This document shows positions 23,479 through 35,552 of a stretch of DNA of 64,000 bases, one piece after another (position 1 is the stretch's first letter; each line of letters starts with the position of its first letter). The stretch comes from Sphagnum compactum (taxonomy: Eukaryota; Bryophyta; Sphagnopsida; Sphagnales). Position numbers and translations under genes: made by a program. The notes under the pieces were generated by a model. The model was not told where the DNA came from. It did no database searches and saw nothing but the letters and a program-made list of their open reading frames with translations. The DNA is taken from positions 14,553,319 to 14,617,318 of the forward strand of contig OZ234501.1 in the NCBI GenBank assembly GCA_965153455.1, given 5' to 3'.

Positions 23479-24015
23479 CAGTGCTGTGCAGTTATTTGAA
23501 TTTATAAAGAACACTACTAGTAAATTATTTCATGATCAAACAACTGCAAAAATATGGTTCTTTGAAAAAATATCAGAATCAAAGAATTGCTGATCCAGGT
23601 TATTTCACAAACCTTAAGGAATTGAAGATTTAAAAGAAAGTGATGGCAATACTCTTTGATTTGTATAATAACATAATGACCTTGACGGATGTGCATAGTG
23701 TATTTTCAGGGCACCTTACAAGGCGCAATTTCCATGTTAGTTTGGAGTAGGAGGTTACTTGTAAGGAAAGAGGAAATTTTTTTCGTAAGCTAATTTAGAC
23801 CGTTGTTGTTGTTGTAGTGCATGGAAAATTTGTGTAAATGCATTTGGGCCCTCAACCATTATGCAAGGGAAGGCAACTGAAGTCAGTACTAAATATGATT
23901 CTTTGAAAAAATATCAGAATCGAAGAATTGCTCATCCCAGTTATTTCAAAAACCTTAAAAGAACTCACGGGTTTTCCTGAAAGTGATGACAATACTCTTT
24001 CATTTGTAATTTAAT
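23479..24015. repeat. hAT-related left end and an internal direct duplication
   Basis: CAGTGCTGTGCAGTTATTTGAATTTATAAAGAAC at 23479 resembles the left end of the element at 19125. Downstream, a ~115-base block (about 23560-23680) beginning CTTTGAAAAAATATCAGAAT is repeated at about 23901-24014. Both copies contain AAAGAATTGC and ACAATACTCTTT-type landmarks that also occur in the 19125 element. No right-hand terminus was found, so this is probably a degraded or nested pair. Confidence 0.6.
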
Positions 24016-24384
24016 GACTTTACACTAGTGTAGCTTGCGCCATTGGCCCAAGTGTGAAATGGTATTTTTTTCTCCCAAAACCATTTTTCCAGTTTAATTG
24101 AAATTTTGAGCTGGTCGGAATTTGGGCTTAATGGGATTGTCTAATTTCCCCTGGGCAATCCTTGAAGGATTTTGGGTTGGCATGTTTGATGTCCCTGGTA
24201 CTTTCTTTGTACCCTTTGCTTCTGCAACGGAGGCATTTAGTGGCAATGACACATTGAACCTTATATCACGTTGCAGTGTGTGGGGTAGTCTGGTATCAGG
24301 AAAGTAACAGAGTTGAGAACAGGGACTATTTGTGTCTGCAAGTGCAAAAATTTCATTAGCATATGTGGGCTCATAGTGGAGAAG

Positions 24385-25345
24385 TGATGGCAGTACTGGA
24401 TGTGGGAGATGGAGTTTTTGAAGTGTTATATCTACAGCAGGCAACACCCACCTTGGTGGCAATGACACTGATAAGGTTGGCCTCCCCTTTGGATTAAGCA
24501 TTTTTTTTCCCCTGCAGGAATGGTGGAAATATCAGCATAATCACCCCTTCTAGTTTTCCAAGGAATTCAATTTGAACTGAAAGGATCATGAGAGTTGACC
24601 TTTAGGCTCAAACACATTGATGCACTGCTCATGCGTGCACAATTCGAGGAGCTTTCGTCTGATCTTTTCGACTGGCTTTGACCACCAGTGCAGAAGGCAC
24701 TCAATGATGCCAAAGTGGATTTGAAGACTTTGCAAGATGTGGTCCTGTGTTTTGAAGATCAGGTTGTGATCGAACATATCTGTCAGGCACTTGACAATGG
24801 CAGGCATCTTTGCTGTTGCCTTTCCTTCTTCAAGTGTGTTGGGTTGCTGTTTTTTTTTTCCAATCTTTGGTAACAATGGGTGTGTTTTTTTTCCAGGTTA
24901 GATGGCATTGTGCCTGCACTGTGAGGGGTGCCACAGATAGAGGTGACAATTTGATATTGATGCGAATGAGTTTCTTTCAGTTTCTGTGGTTGACAAGGGC
25001 TCTGGGAAGAAGCAGGATATCAAGATGCCACCACTCTTAACAAGGATGATGTAGGTGAATATGGACTCTCCTGAAGATAGTTTGCATTTACATGAGTCAA
25101 GCTTTGTGGATTGTTAGTCACATGAAATATCTCTTGAGTTCATGGGTGCAAGAGTGTTAAAGCTGTTATATTGGTATTGGTTCAATTTGCAGGTGGATCA
25201 GATGGTTCGAGAGGCTGAGAAATGCTGCAGAAAACAAGAACCAGAGAAAGGCTGTCGATATGAAGAACCAAGTAAATATGATGTACTCACTTTCCAAGAC
25301 TGTAGTTTGAAACCCTTGAGAGATTGAGAAGTGGAGATGATGCTA
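24385..25345 (+). pseudogene. HSP70: Decayed HSP70 (DnaK-family chaperone) gene copy
   Basis: Blocks of an HSP70 appear in order, in shifting frames. The first is LDVGDGVFEVL (about 24392-24430), followed after a frameshift by STAGNTHLGGND. LKHIDALLMRAQFEELSSDL, an in-frame TGA, and PPVQKALNDAKVDLKTLQDV follow at 24608-24740. Next comes LDGIVPAL, a stop, GVPQIEVT and then FDIDANEFLSVSVVDKGSGK (about 24899-25010). The last blocks are VDQMVREAEK (about 25193) and, shifted, NKNQRKAVDMKNQ (about 25239). Ferredoxin-like exon borders remain visible as TTGCAG acceptors before two blocks, so introns were kept and this is not a processed copy. The PVQKALxDAK and EEL(S)SDL wording is closest to plastid-type HSP70. 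At least three frameshifts and two stops rule out function. The N-terminal half of the ATPase domain is missing or unrecognisable. Confidence 0.88.
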
Positions 25346-25984
25346 TTGTAGTCACAGCAAGCACAAAAAAAGCTTATGGGATGAGGAAGAAAAGGAAAGA
25401 AGGAAAAATCCCTAAGATAATATTGTGCAGATGCATGGAGAGGAATAGTCAAGTTGGTTTGTTTTTGGGATTTCCCATACACATACTGATCTCTGTCTGG
25501 AAGCAACAGTTTTGTGTGAACGTTGTTTTGTTTCTAGTCTACAGTGTAGTTACAAAACATGGTCATTTGAGGACTGTAAATCAAGTTTTGGAGGAACGTG
25601 TGTGCACCCAAGATAGTTGCACCATTGAAGTCAAATCACAATCAATTGCTCATTGGTTCTTGATCAGGCCACATTGTGGGTGGAATTTTGAAACCAACTG
25701 CATCAGCATTTGCAATGTTGTAGACATGTTTCTAAAATTATAGCAAGTAAAAAACTCACTTGTTGCATCATTTGAATTGATATTAGAGAATGCAACATCA
25801 TGCTTGATGAACCTGCTGAACCTAGTTGTTGTTGCTTTGGGCAATTCTGCATTGACATTTGTGGTCTTTTTGAAGCCTTGCAGCTCCTTTTGCTTCTCAT
25901 AGTGTTTGCATCGTGTTTTGGTGCACATCCAAGTTCCTAAAACACAATACTACAACACGGAGGTTTCTGTGTTGAGTTGAATTC

Positions 25985-26130
25985 AAAGAATTACCTATAG
26001 AATGAGATTGTCGCCAATGCAATGATCGTGATGAGGCCGTCTTTAGATTATTTGAGTTCAAGAAAGAAGTTGGTTGCCAATGCAATGGTCTTGATGAGGA
26101 CTTCTTTACATCATTCGCGTTCAAGAAACA
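25985..26130. repeat. Tandem duplication, ~68-bp units
   Basis: Two units share GCCAATGCAATG(A/G)TC(G/T)TGATGAGG and a TTT(A/G)(C/G)AT(T/C)ATT(T/C)G(A/C)GTTCAAG tail. Noncoding. It lies about 600 bases past the HSP70 relic. Confidence 0.75.
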
Positions 26131-26923
26131 ATGTCATCTAGTAAGCTCTTTATCTTTGTTTTTAAAAATTTCTCAACATACTTGTCACTATTAGACTCCT
26201 TTGCAAGGGCAATGAAACCATGTTCCCATGATGTGGTACTACATCTTATGATATCCACTAGGTATTCCTAAGGTGAATCATTTGCATGGTTTGTCACAAA
26301 CAAAACAATGCCTCATGATCCAATAATACTTCCATAAACAAACATCAAACAGAATCCCACTTGGATCAAAGCACTATGATAACAATGATTCCTGGAGGTC
26401 CAAATATATGCTCCTGAATGACAACACATGAGCCACCATTCATGTGTTGTCATGGAGATCCATCGAGGTCACAAGTTATCACAATTGTTGTACAACCCAA
26501 CAAATGCCACACAATTAACACTCAAAATTCATCATACAAAAATTCTCTTGTTTTCAACCATTGAAACAATGCCAAAGATGAATTAGGAAAACTAATGATA
26601 TAGAACATATCTTATGCAGTAGTGATGGTACATTCATTTGAATTTAGTTGCAAGCATCATTGCCATGATAAGTAGAGAGGCCTTCAAGATGGACATGTCA
26701 AATATTTGTGTGCAAGACATGATTTCTTATGTACTACCACACCTACAATTGATTTGTTCAACTATGCGATTTTCAAAAAAATTATTTCCTTGAGAAAACT
26801 AGGTTTGATAGTCACTACTATAATATTTCAAATTTTTGACAATGAAAGAATATGAATTAAGAAAATCTTTATGTTTTGTATTTGTAATGTTATACCACTG
26901 GTTAGGACAATGGAAAGCCTTGA

Positions 26924-27110
26924 AGAGGATGAGGATTCGTTTTCCATGAATTTTGGCAAGATTTTTTTAATTTCTTTTTCTCGAGGATGAGGATTCCTTT
27001 CCCATGAATTTTGGCAAGATTTTTATTTTTTTAATTTCTTTTTCTTGAGCATGAGGATTCGTTTCCCATGAATTTTGGCAAGATTTTTTTTTTTGAAATT
27101 TCTTTTTCTT
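26924..27110 (+). repeat. Three tandem ~60-bp units
   Basis: Each unit holds GAGGATGAGGATTC or GAGCATGAGGATTC, CCATGAATTTTGGCAAGATT, a variable poly-T run and AATTTCTTTTTCT. Units begin near 26924, 26982 and 27046. Length differences sit only in the poly-T tract. Confidence 0.93.
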
Positions 27111-27147
27111 AACCAAGCCCTTTGTGAATCAATTTTTGCTCTCAATA

Positions 27148-27290
27148 CTTTACCCTAAGGTCAGTTTCATCACTAAATAATCCTCAAAATAGTGAAATGA
27201 AATTTTTTGAAAATATAAAGTTGACATATTGAAAATTATCATAATTATCATAGGCTACATTCTACATTATGAATAATTTCACTACTCATA
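27148..27290 (+). repeat. Dispersed repeat family 3, copy A
   Basis: About 140 bases match 55777-55914 in direct orientation: TTACCCTAAGGTCAGTTTC, AATAATCCTCAAAATAGTGA, AATTATCATAGGCTACA and AATTTCACTACT. Identity by eye is above 80%. The copies are 28 kb apart, and the second lies inside an intron of the GCN2 relic. Confidence 0.88.
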
Positions 27291-28373
27291 TCACAAAATT
27301 ATAATAGATGATGGAAAGATATATAATTTGAAAATTTAAAAATGAATTCATTTTTTGAAAAGAAAAAATTATGCATTTTGTCAATGTGGAAACTGACCCT
27401 AAGCTATGGTAGTAGGTATGGTAATCTAACCTTTTATGTCCATAATTTCTTAATTAATATTGTTCAAACTCTTGAAACATATCCATTGAGTTTTGTTATT
27501 ATATTTAATGTTACCAACTCGCGAAATAAGAGGGCAAAGAAGGACATAATTGTAGAAATCACCTAAATTTGCTAAAAAGGGAGGAAAATAGAGACCAAAG
27601 AAGAGAAAAGGAGTGACCCACCTGCACAACTTGTGTACATCAAATATGTTGAAATTGGGTGTGCACTTGTCTCTCTTGCTACTTATGATTCACTTGTATG
27701 GACATTGAAAGACTTAGATGGTATAGGAAAGGGATGTTTTAAAAAAATGCAAAATTAGGTACCAATTCATAACAAAAATGTCAACCCAAAATGTGACTCT
27801 TCAAGTAAGAATGAAGCCTGACAATTTCCGGAATTGGATGCGTGAAACTTTGAAAATTGGCAACAATTTCAAAGGGAACCTTATCCCTTTGTTCACTCAT
27901 ACATGAGGTACCAAAGTGAGCCCCTAATACCAGTGTTTTTTTTTTTTTTCATTCTTTAATATCAAAATTTTGGCGAAAGTTAACCAAAAAAATAGAAAAT
28001 TAATCAAATGTACACCAGAAAATTCCAACATGTTCGCAATTTCTTTTTGGAAAAATAATTAAATTTCACCCCAAAAAAAAAACATTGCCTACTACCCACT
28101 TGTGACTTTTAATGGAACACTCATGAATGAGTTCCTTAAGTCAACCCTCTACTACCTATTTGTGATCCCACCACATTCATTGGTGCACTTCTGAATACAA
28201 ATCCTTAAGTTCACCAATTGGAAGCCTCTATGATGCACTATGGACTCAAAACCTCACATTAAAACCTACATGGCAATGCAGAGTCAAGAACCATTTGAAA
28301 GCTCTCAAAAAAAAATCCCACACAATACAAAAAATAAATTAGAATAATACTGAGATTTCCATGAACCACACCT

Positions 28374-28404
<31 letters not shown>

Positions 28405-30560
28405 AAAACCCATTTTTTTTGCTTATGAGTTATTCAAGGGTTTGGAAAAAAACAAGGGCTTGCCTTTCTATCCATGGACTGATACTATGACAAACTTGTG
28501 GATAAGATACCTCATGTATGCATAGAGTGGGCCTTGACAATTGGGTTATACAATTGGTCATCTTAAAGGATCTCCAGTAGTTGCTAAAAAAAGTCACCAT
28601 TGGCACTTCTTGGATGTGCCCTTCTCCATTGTGGAGTGAAAAATAAATTCTTCTACAAAAATGTAATGTTGTTTGATGGTGTGCATTTTCTATGTCAAGA
28701 AATTAATGCTTTTGGGCAGCTCACCATACTCATCAACAACAAGTTGACATTTCCTAATTGGCCGGCATCCATGATTGGTCCATGTGTTGTTTTTATTGAA
28801 AATTAAAATAAATATAATGTAAATTACATCATGTTTATGGGTGGAGGAGGGGCAAGTGCAAATTGGATCTTATGTTTAGTGATAGCAAGTGGTTTCGAAT
28901 GGAACGACTAAAGATACTCTTAAGTCAAACTAAAACCTCCTTAGCTATGCCAATGTGTATGGTAGAAGCCAATGTATGATTCAATGTTGTCTAGTTATAT
29001 CATTAAACCTATATATGAATTTGGATAGTGCACAGATATCAATGTATTAATATCTTAAATTTGTGTTTTTTTTATCATTCGTAATTATCTTTATCAAGTG
29101 GAGCTTATTACAAGTCCTAACCAATTTCTATAGATATTCGATAAATATTCTTAACATATCTTTATTCATATCCATTGTGTGAAGTGGTATTGTATTTTTA
29201 AAATATGAATAGTGGCTTTATACATATTCATTAGAAGAATTATTGGATATTGAAATATTGTAGCTTAGGTTTTAAGGGATAGTTTGATAGACTCTTGTTT
29301 GTTAAGGTTTAGGTTTTAGGGATTTGAAACAATGGAGGAATGCAACAATCGCACGTAGTGTCATTGTTTTGGTGCTTGTTGCAGTGTCCTTTTGTTTTGC
29401 ATTATTATGGTTGTTTTGTCTTCCCTTTGTGTTGTTTTGTTGGCCCAATGACTCATGTGTCAATTGGAAGCCAAATTCAAACTTGAAGCAATATTTTTAA
29501 ATGAAAAAAAATTCAGTAAAAAACAATTATGATTTGATTGAAAAAATAATTTTTTTGAAGAATTACAAGTTGATGATGATTAATTTTATTGGATTTGGGT
29601 GCGTTTGTGTGGGGTGTAGTTGGAATAGGGAACTTGTGCTATAATTGAACAAAATTCTTCATAGAATTGGGATTCAATTTTCCCACAAGTTATTTTGTTT
29701 TAAATTTTGTTCATTTTGGCTTTATTTTGGGAGGCTAGGTTGTATTCTTGTAAGTTTTTTTTGTAAGCACCATAATTGGAAATTTGATATGCATATCCTT
29801 TATGCATATCCATTATGTTTTGAAAATTGAAAACCCACATATTCATAATTGTCAACAAAGGAATTTTTCAAAAAATGAATGTGTTTTCGGTTAGTTTAGT
29901 AAATTAATTTTTTTTGGAATAAAAATCTTTCCTTGTTAATTTTTTTTATAATTGATATCCATAGGATAGGTCTATAAATCAATAATTGGCCAAAACTATA
30001 CAATCATGCAAAAGGACATTCACAACCTTCCTTTGGACTTTGGGTGTTAGTGTTGTGACCTATTTTATAATCCTTGTGTAAAATTGACAAGCCACTAAAA
30101 AAAAAAGGCTTTTAAACACAAAATGGTTAAAGACTCCAATCCAATAGTCAAATTAGAATGAGGTCTAAATTCTAAACTCAAAAGATGGGATTTGGAGTTT
30201 GCAAGCAAATAAGATTTCAAATAAAAAATTTAAGCACAATTCATTTGATGAGAAATTTCATTTAATTAATAAAAAACCCTTCATATATTAATGAACAAGT
30301 TGTAGATTGTTGATTCTATTAAGTAAAAATGCTATGGTGAGGTTACTAGGCCAAGCCTACATCTTTACACTTGGCATAACCTACCATTTATTGTCATTAA
30401 AAGTAAGGAATGTTAAAAGATGTGATGGCCACAAAATCAACAAGATGAGCGAATCATATATATTAATTCAGTAAGTTTGTCTGTGACGGAGGTTTTGGGG
30501 GGTGGGGGAGGGAGAGGCCGGTGAAGCAGTGGGTGACAGGTGACAAGGTGGGGGGGGGAC
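27290..30560. other. Intergenic stretch, no gene recognised
   Basis: AT-rich sequence with homopolymers, including a 27-base C run at 28378-28404 and several T and A runs. Short open frames carry no recognisable domain. Confidence 0.5.
28378..28404. repeat. Poly-C tract (27 nt)
   Basis: An uninterrupted run of 27 cytosines followed by AAAA. This length is unstable in replication and hard to sequence, so the exact count is uncertain. Confidence 0.9.
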
Positions 30561-30700
30561 CAGCATTTAATGCGCAAGGTTCGAAACTAATTATAGTAGC
30601 TATACAGGTAGGAGTAGTGAAAACATGTGAAGTAGCAGTGGAGGCATTCAGGAAAAAGGAGAGTCAGGGTGAAACTCAGTTTATCACAAGAATTGATGGT
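30561..30700 (+). repeat. Dispersed repeat family 4, copy A
   Basis: 140 bases match 53258-53396 in direct orientation: CAGCATTTAATG(C)(G/A)CAAGGTTCGA, GTAGCTATACAGGTAGGAGTAGTGAAAA-like, AGCAGTGGAGG, TCAGGAAAAAGGA and GAAACTCAGTT. GGTTCGA resembles a tRNA B box, but no convincing A box stands at the right distance, so a SINE origin is only a suggestion. Both copies lie in an open frame by chance or design; the differences are not concentrated at third codon positions. Confidence 0.85.
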
Positions 30701-31985
30701 TTTCTGAGGTTCCCCACCCCACCCCCCACACCCCCTTTTTCTTGAATGAATGGTAATGTGCTGTTTTGAAGGTTTTTCTTTAATCTCATCCTGTTTATGA
30801 CCAAACTTAGGGTTCTGGTGCTATGTTTTTCCTTACATTACAGATAACTCTATAGTTTCAAATTACTTTAACTGTTTACTAATTTAGTTTTGGGTCTTGA
30901 ATTATATATATCAATTACAAACACGAGCAAAAGCCAAGATGAATAAAAACCTGTCTAAAACATAATGGTATAAGAATTACCTTTTTCAAGATGTGGGGTG
31001 TGTAAAAAAGTGGGGCATTTTATTTTTTTTGTTTATAAGCCTTATTGGAATTTTGGAAACCAAAGACCTTAAGTTGTTGAAAAATGTGAAGACTTGATGA
31101 ATGTCCATGTTGAATCCATTGAAATGTGTCATGGCTAAATACAAGGGTTTGATTGTGAAAATGCATTTTAATTGAAACAAGACCAAATTTGTTCATGAGA
31201 ACTTGGAGCTACCACATGACTTGTAATTAATTGGTTGTTTCATGTCTATGTTGGAGTGGACCATACCCTCATCAAGTATGTCCAAGTTTGAGATGTTTTC
31301 ATTATTGACTTTATGGTGCAATGAATCTTGTTGAGGCTTAATTCTTTTGCCTCTATGCAATCCAATTTTAGCTTTGAAAATCTTGTGTTATACACCTTCA
31401 AAAATTTGTTGTCACATTTTCATGACGAGTTGCTTCTCTCTTGATGTTTAGATCTTATTGAACATCAAGAAATTTGTGGTTTTAATTATAAGACAAATTT
31501 GTTTTGTCCTTGATGCCAGGCAAATGAGTCTTGGATCAAGGTTGATCAAAGTGCTTTCAAAAAGCTTGTTGTTGTACTGATGAAGAACTCATATGTTGAA
31601 GTAGTCCAAACCCTAAATTTCGACTAGCTTCCCTAGACTTAACAAGCTTTTAAACATCAAAAAATTAAAAAGAAAACCCTGCACTAATATGCTTCAAAGA
31701 CCTTTGTTTATTGATTAAAGAAAAACAAGTTTATTGGGCAGCTGGCACATGATAAACAAATCCTGTTTATTTCTGGCCACCACATATTTGCAAGTGGCCG
31801 AGGTTTAGCCATTGAGTATGTTATATATATATATATATATATATACAGTATTTAAGGGCTTTTTTAAGGCAATTCATTTTCAAAGCAGATACCTGATTCC
31901 CTTAGCCTTTTTATAAGAGGATGTTATTTTGTCCCTTGTCCCTACCTCCTTTTAGATAGCTGACACCAGCCAACAGCCCCAAGTG
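30700..31985. other. Intergenic stretch with a TA microsatellite
   Basis: It contains about twelve TA units at roughly 31821-31846. No gene or element end was recognised in the rest. Confidence 0.5.
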
Positions 31986-32232
31986 TGGTGCGGTTCTCTC
32001 TTTTTTGCAAATTAGAACCGGCGGGTAAGTCTCCGGTAGACAGACCGACCGTTGATCAGCGGTTCCCAAAAATAAAAAATAAAATGACTTGGGACCGGGT
32101 TTGACTAGGAACCACAGTTTTCAAAAGTCAAAGAATCTTCAGTCAAAGGAGTTACAACCTCCCCTGAATCTTCAGGTCTTTGAAGAAACCTGCTGAATCT
32201 TTGAAAATCTCCTGACACCCAGAAGAACCGCA
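31986..32232. repeat. Possible degraded hAT-like relative
   Basis: TGCGGTTCTCTCTT at the left and AGAAGAACCGCA at the right form a short inverted pair around ~245 bases rich in AAGTCAAAGA-type motifs. The end sequence departs from the TAGTGTTGGG type and I see no target duplication, so the call is weak. Confidence 0.35.
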
Positions 32233-32243
32233 GGTTATACAAC

Positions 32244-33402
32244 TAGTGTTGGGTGGTTATCACTTTAAAAAATAATAATGATACCCACTGAATCTGGTTT
32301 TCACAGAGCTGTTGAAAAACTTGCTTGGTCCTCTCTAAATAAAATTTAATTTTTTTCAAAGACCAGGGCAGGGTATCAAACTATATATATATATATAAAA
32401 AAAATAAAAAAATTGAGAACAGTTGCTTATCTGAGGTTATTCTCACAAAGCTCGTTATGATTTTTTTTAAAAATAAAAAAGATCATTGTCAAAATGAACT
32501 AAGAGAGGTGGGGAAGTGTTTTAGTGTCTCCTTTTTTTCACCCATCTCCTTGCACAACTTGCTTCATGCTACTGGTGATGAGTTTTGGTCCTAGGTTTGC
32601 TTGATTTGCTTAGTGCTACTGGTGATGAGTTTTGGTCCTAGGTTGCTCGATTTGCTTAGTGCTACTGGTAATGAGTTTTGGTCCTAGGTTGCTTGATTTG
32701 CTTAGTGCTATTGGTGATGAGTTTTGGTCCTAGGTTGCTTGATTTGCTTGGTGCTACTAGTGATGGATTTAGGTCATAGGTTACTTGATTCCTCCTCTTA
32801 GGGCTCGCTCCCCATCATGGGTTTTGCGCTTTGGAATGTTTTCTTTTGTTTGGACTTTGATCCTTTCTTTTTTTCTTCTCTGGTTCCCATGCTGGGTGTT
32901 TTCCTTTTTTATTTATTTCTACTTTTTCTTCCCTTGCATCTTCATTTCCTTTCATTCTACTCTAATTATTGTTGCCAGTGAATCCATTGCCTTCCAGCTG
33001 CACTCCCCACCTACTAAGGAGTACTAAGGACTTCCATCTGCTCTTTATTGATCACCAGCCAAATTGAAGTGCAATTGACGTGTATTAATTAATTAATTAA
33101 TTGAAATACATGTGTTCAATTTTGATATGGGTCCAATCTTTGGGATGCTTCTAATTTCATTAGACATCCTAGCTAGACCCCTTAAACTGAAGCTTGAGAA
33201 CTTGACCTTGATTGCACCCTTTCACCACCCCATCTCGGGTATTAACATATTTAAAAATGTGAGAAATATGCGAAACTCATTATCAATTCTCATAGAAGAG
33301 ATAGCCAAAGGTCAAGGTATCAATATATTTGATACTCCAAGGTGTTCAATGTTTGATACCCGAGTGACTAGGGGGTCTCTGTTTAATACTCGCCCAACAC
33401 TA
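32244..33402. mobile_element. Non-autonomous hAT-like element (1.16 kb)
   Basis: Left end TAGTGTTGGGTGGTT and right end CGCCCAACACTA are inverted. The flanks are TATACAAC (32236-32243) and GTTACAAC (33403-33410), an 8-base target duplication with two mismatches. The interior carries a five-unit minisatellite and a short TTAATTAATTAATTAA run near 33086, but no transposase. Its ends belong to the same family as the 302-bp element at 19125. Internal size is nearly four times larger, as in families where unrelated filler is carried between shared ends. Confidence 0.7.
32561..32791 (+). repeat. Five tandem 46-bp units inside the hAT-like element
   Basis: Units start at 32561, 32608, 32654, 32700 and 32746. 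Each reads GCTTAGTGCTACTGGTGATG, then AGTTTTGGTCCTAGGTTGCT and TGATTT. The first unit has one extra base and the last is the most diverged. Inner units are over 95% identical. Confidence 0.96.
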
Positions 33403-33419
33403 GTTACAACGTTATAACC

Positions 33420-33790
33420 AGTATTGGGCGGTTCCCTAGTTTGGCCGGTAAGAACCCACCAGTTTTGGTTCTGATTAGTAAGAATTGAATCAAAACTGGG
33501 TCTAATTTTGGATGTGGTTATGGAACCAGAGTTGGAGCTGGTCTAAAACGGGACTTAGTTCTGGAACCAGAGTTGGAGCTGGTCTAAAACTGGACTTAGT
33601 TCTGGAACCAGAGTTGGAACCGCTCCAAAAGGGGACCCAGTTCTGGAACCCAAACTGGAACCAGGTCTAGAACCAGGGGCTAACTGGGCAATCAACCTGG
33701 GATTCTGGACCAGATTACCCAGAATTGAAACTGGAACCAGAACCTGGAATTTTTTTTTTCCCAACAACCATACCAAGAACTGGACTTGGA
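33420..33790. repeat. hAT-related end followed by a ~41-bp minisatellite
   Basis: CAGTATTGGGCGGTTCCC at 33420 starts 17 bases after the end of the 1.16-kb element and matches its terminal sequence. From about 33517 to 33660, four ~41-base units share GTTCTGGAACCAGAGTTGGA(G/A)C and a CTAAAA/CCAAAA..GGACTTAG/GGACCCAG tail. Irregular GGAACCAG motifs continue to ~33750. No right-hand terminus was found. Confidence 0.7.
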
Positions 33791-35159
33791 GTTCTTTTTT
33801 TTTGAGGAACCATAAGCAGGATCAAAACCATTTTAATTTTAGAACCGAAACCAGAGGCTCTTGGTATTTGAGATCTGTGCCCGAGGTCAGTAGGCCAAGG
33901 GAACTGCTGGAAAATCACGGAAGGGCCTGTACTCAGGTCATTTTCCTACACAAGGAGAGAGCTTGGATTTTTTCACTTTTTAGAAACAGTGACAGGCTGG
34001 CTGGTACCTTCCGCTAGTCAGAAGATCCTAGTACAGCTTGGCTGGTATCTTCTAGGGCAAAAGATTCCGCTTGCTGGAAACAGGTTTCTTCAGGGCAGGC
34101 AGGGAGGGAGCTGAAAATACGAAGGGAAAAATCCAGGCAGTGCTTTACGCAAAAGTCAAGGACACAGACATCTTTTTCAGGTTTTCTGTTAGGTGGGAGG
34201 GGCTGGTTCCACTTGGGTTTACAAGTGGTCCACTTGTACTCTACATCATTGAAGAAGGGGAACGGTATTTTGATGTGAATCAACGGTGGGGAACTGGTTA
34301 CACTTTGGGTCATCCCCTGGTAGAATAATTTACCACCTGACAAAATGGCATAGTTATGATTTTAGTGTGTTTGTGACAGGGCACATAATAAAGTATAATA
34401 GTGCCCATACGATGCCAAGGCTCCTATCCGGCGGGTACCAAAAAATTTATTGCCCATTAAACTTTTTTTTAAAAAGCCGCCGAGCTTAATGCATGGTCAT
34501 CAGGCCCTTTTTGAGGGAGGTCGGTACCAGAACCGGGGTCAACCTCAGATCCACCTCACATGGGCCCCTCATTATTCTTGGTAACACCCTCCCCCGCCCC
34601 CCCAATTGGGCCTTACCCATCACTTTTGTGACCTTTTTCCTACATGGGATTAATGAAGGTGACGACCATGAATGTTTTCAGCCCGTAGCCAAAATATAAA
34701 AGGATTGTTGAAAAGAAATTTACTTTCATTTTTGGTCTACATAGCCAAAATTGACTAAATCATCTTTTTGATAATTGCCAGTTTGGCTACATCACAAAAG
34801 TGGCAAAAAGAAAAAAACCCCTGAAAGTTGAACTTTAATTATGGGCCAGTGTTTTATTTTTCCTTTTTGGGCAACAAAGGGAAATTTTGGAATTGTTAAC
34901 GTGTAAATTCGACTATTTTTTCTTTTCCTTTTTTGTAAATTCGCCAAATTCTTTTTGTCATAAAATTGAAAAAAATGCGCTGCTGATTAGGGCCATTTTT
35001 GTTTTCCAAAAAATCATTTGTTTGTGCCGAAAGCATATTTATCAAACTTGCGAGAACTCGCCAGAAAAAAATAAATAAAAAAATCACTGCTCGGCGGGCA
35101 GTGGGCAGTCGTGCGGGACAAGCTTGAGCGGTCTTCTTCGTCGCCGTCGTCGTTGCGGC

Positions 35160-35180
35160 AGTTGGAGAGAGAGAGAGATG
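35160..35180 (+). repeat. GA run in the probable 5' UTR of the pfkB gene
   Basis: GAGAGAGAGAGA upstream of the pfkB start, in a GC-richer stretch (35090-35290) that stands out from the surrounding AT-rich DNA and probably marks the promoter and transcription start. Confidence 0.45.
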
Positions 35181-35552
35181 TGGTGTGAGGAGCACGTTCC
35201 CAATTGCTTTCTTTTTGTGTCTTTTTCCCTCTTTCTCGAAGAAAGATGATGACGATGAGGACGACGATGGGGTTGCAGTGAAGAGAAAAGTGTAAAGCAA
35301 AATCGTCAGCGGACTTGGGCGGGTGTGGATTTTCTTCTCTTTTTCTTCATCTCAGTCACAAGAGCTTTGAAGACTCTGTTTGCTTGAAGATTGTGTTACT
35401 TTGTCGTTCAAAATTGTGAGGCTTGATTGACGGATTGGGTTTTTTATCTAGCAGTGGGTTTGGTTTGGTTTGGTTTTTTTTTGGGTGGAGGATCAGATCA
35501 GAGTCGTGAAGCTCCGTCCGTGTTTGGTTTTTTGGGGTTTGGGTTTTTGGGA

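Noticed and set aside
24094-24501. 135-codon minus-strand frame
   Set aside because: It overlaps the HSP70 relic, whose plus-strand motifs explain the sequence better.
26924-27110. Possible CRISPR-like array of three repeats
   Set aside because: Units are contiguous with no unique spacers, in a plant nuclear context; it is a minisatellite.
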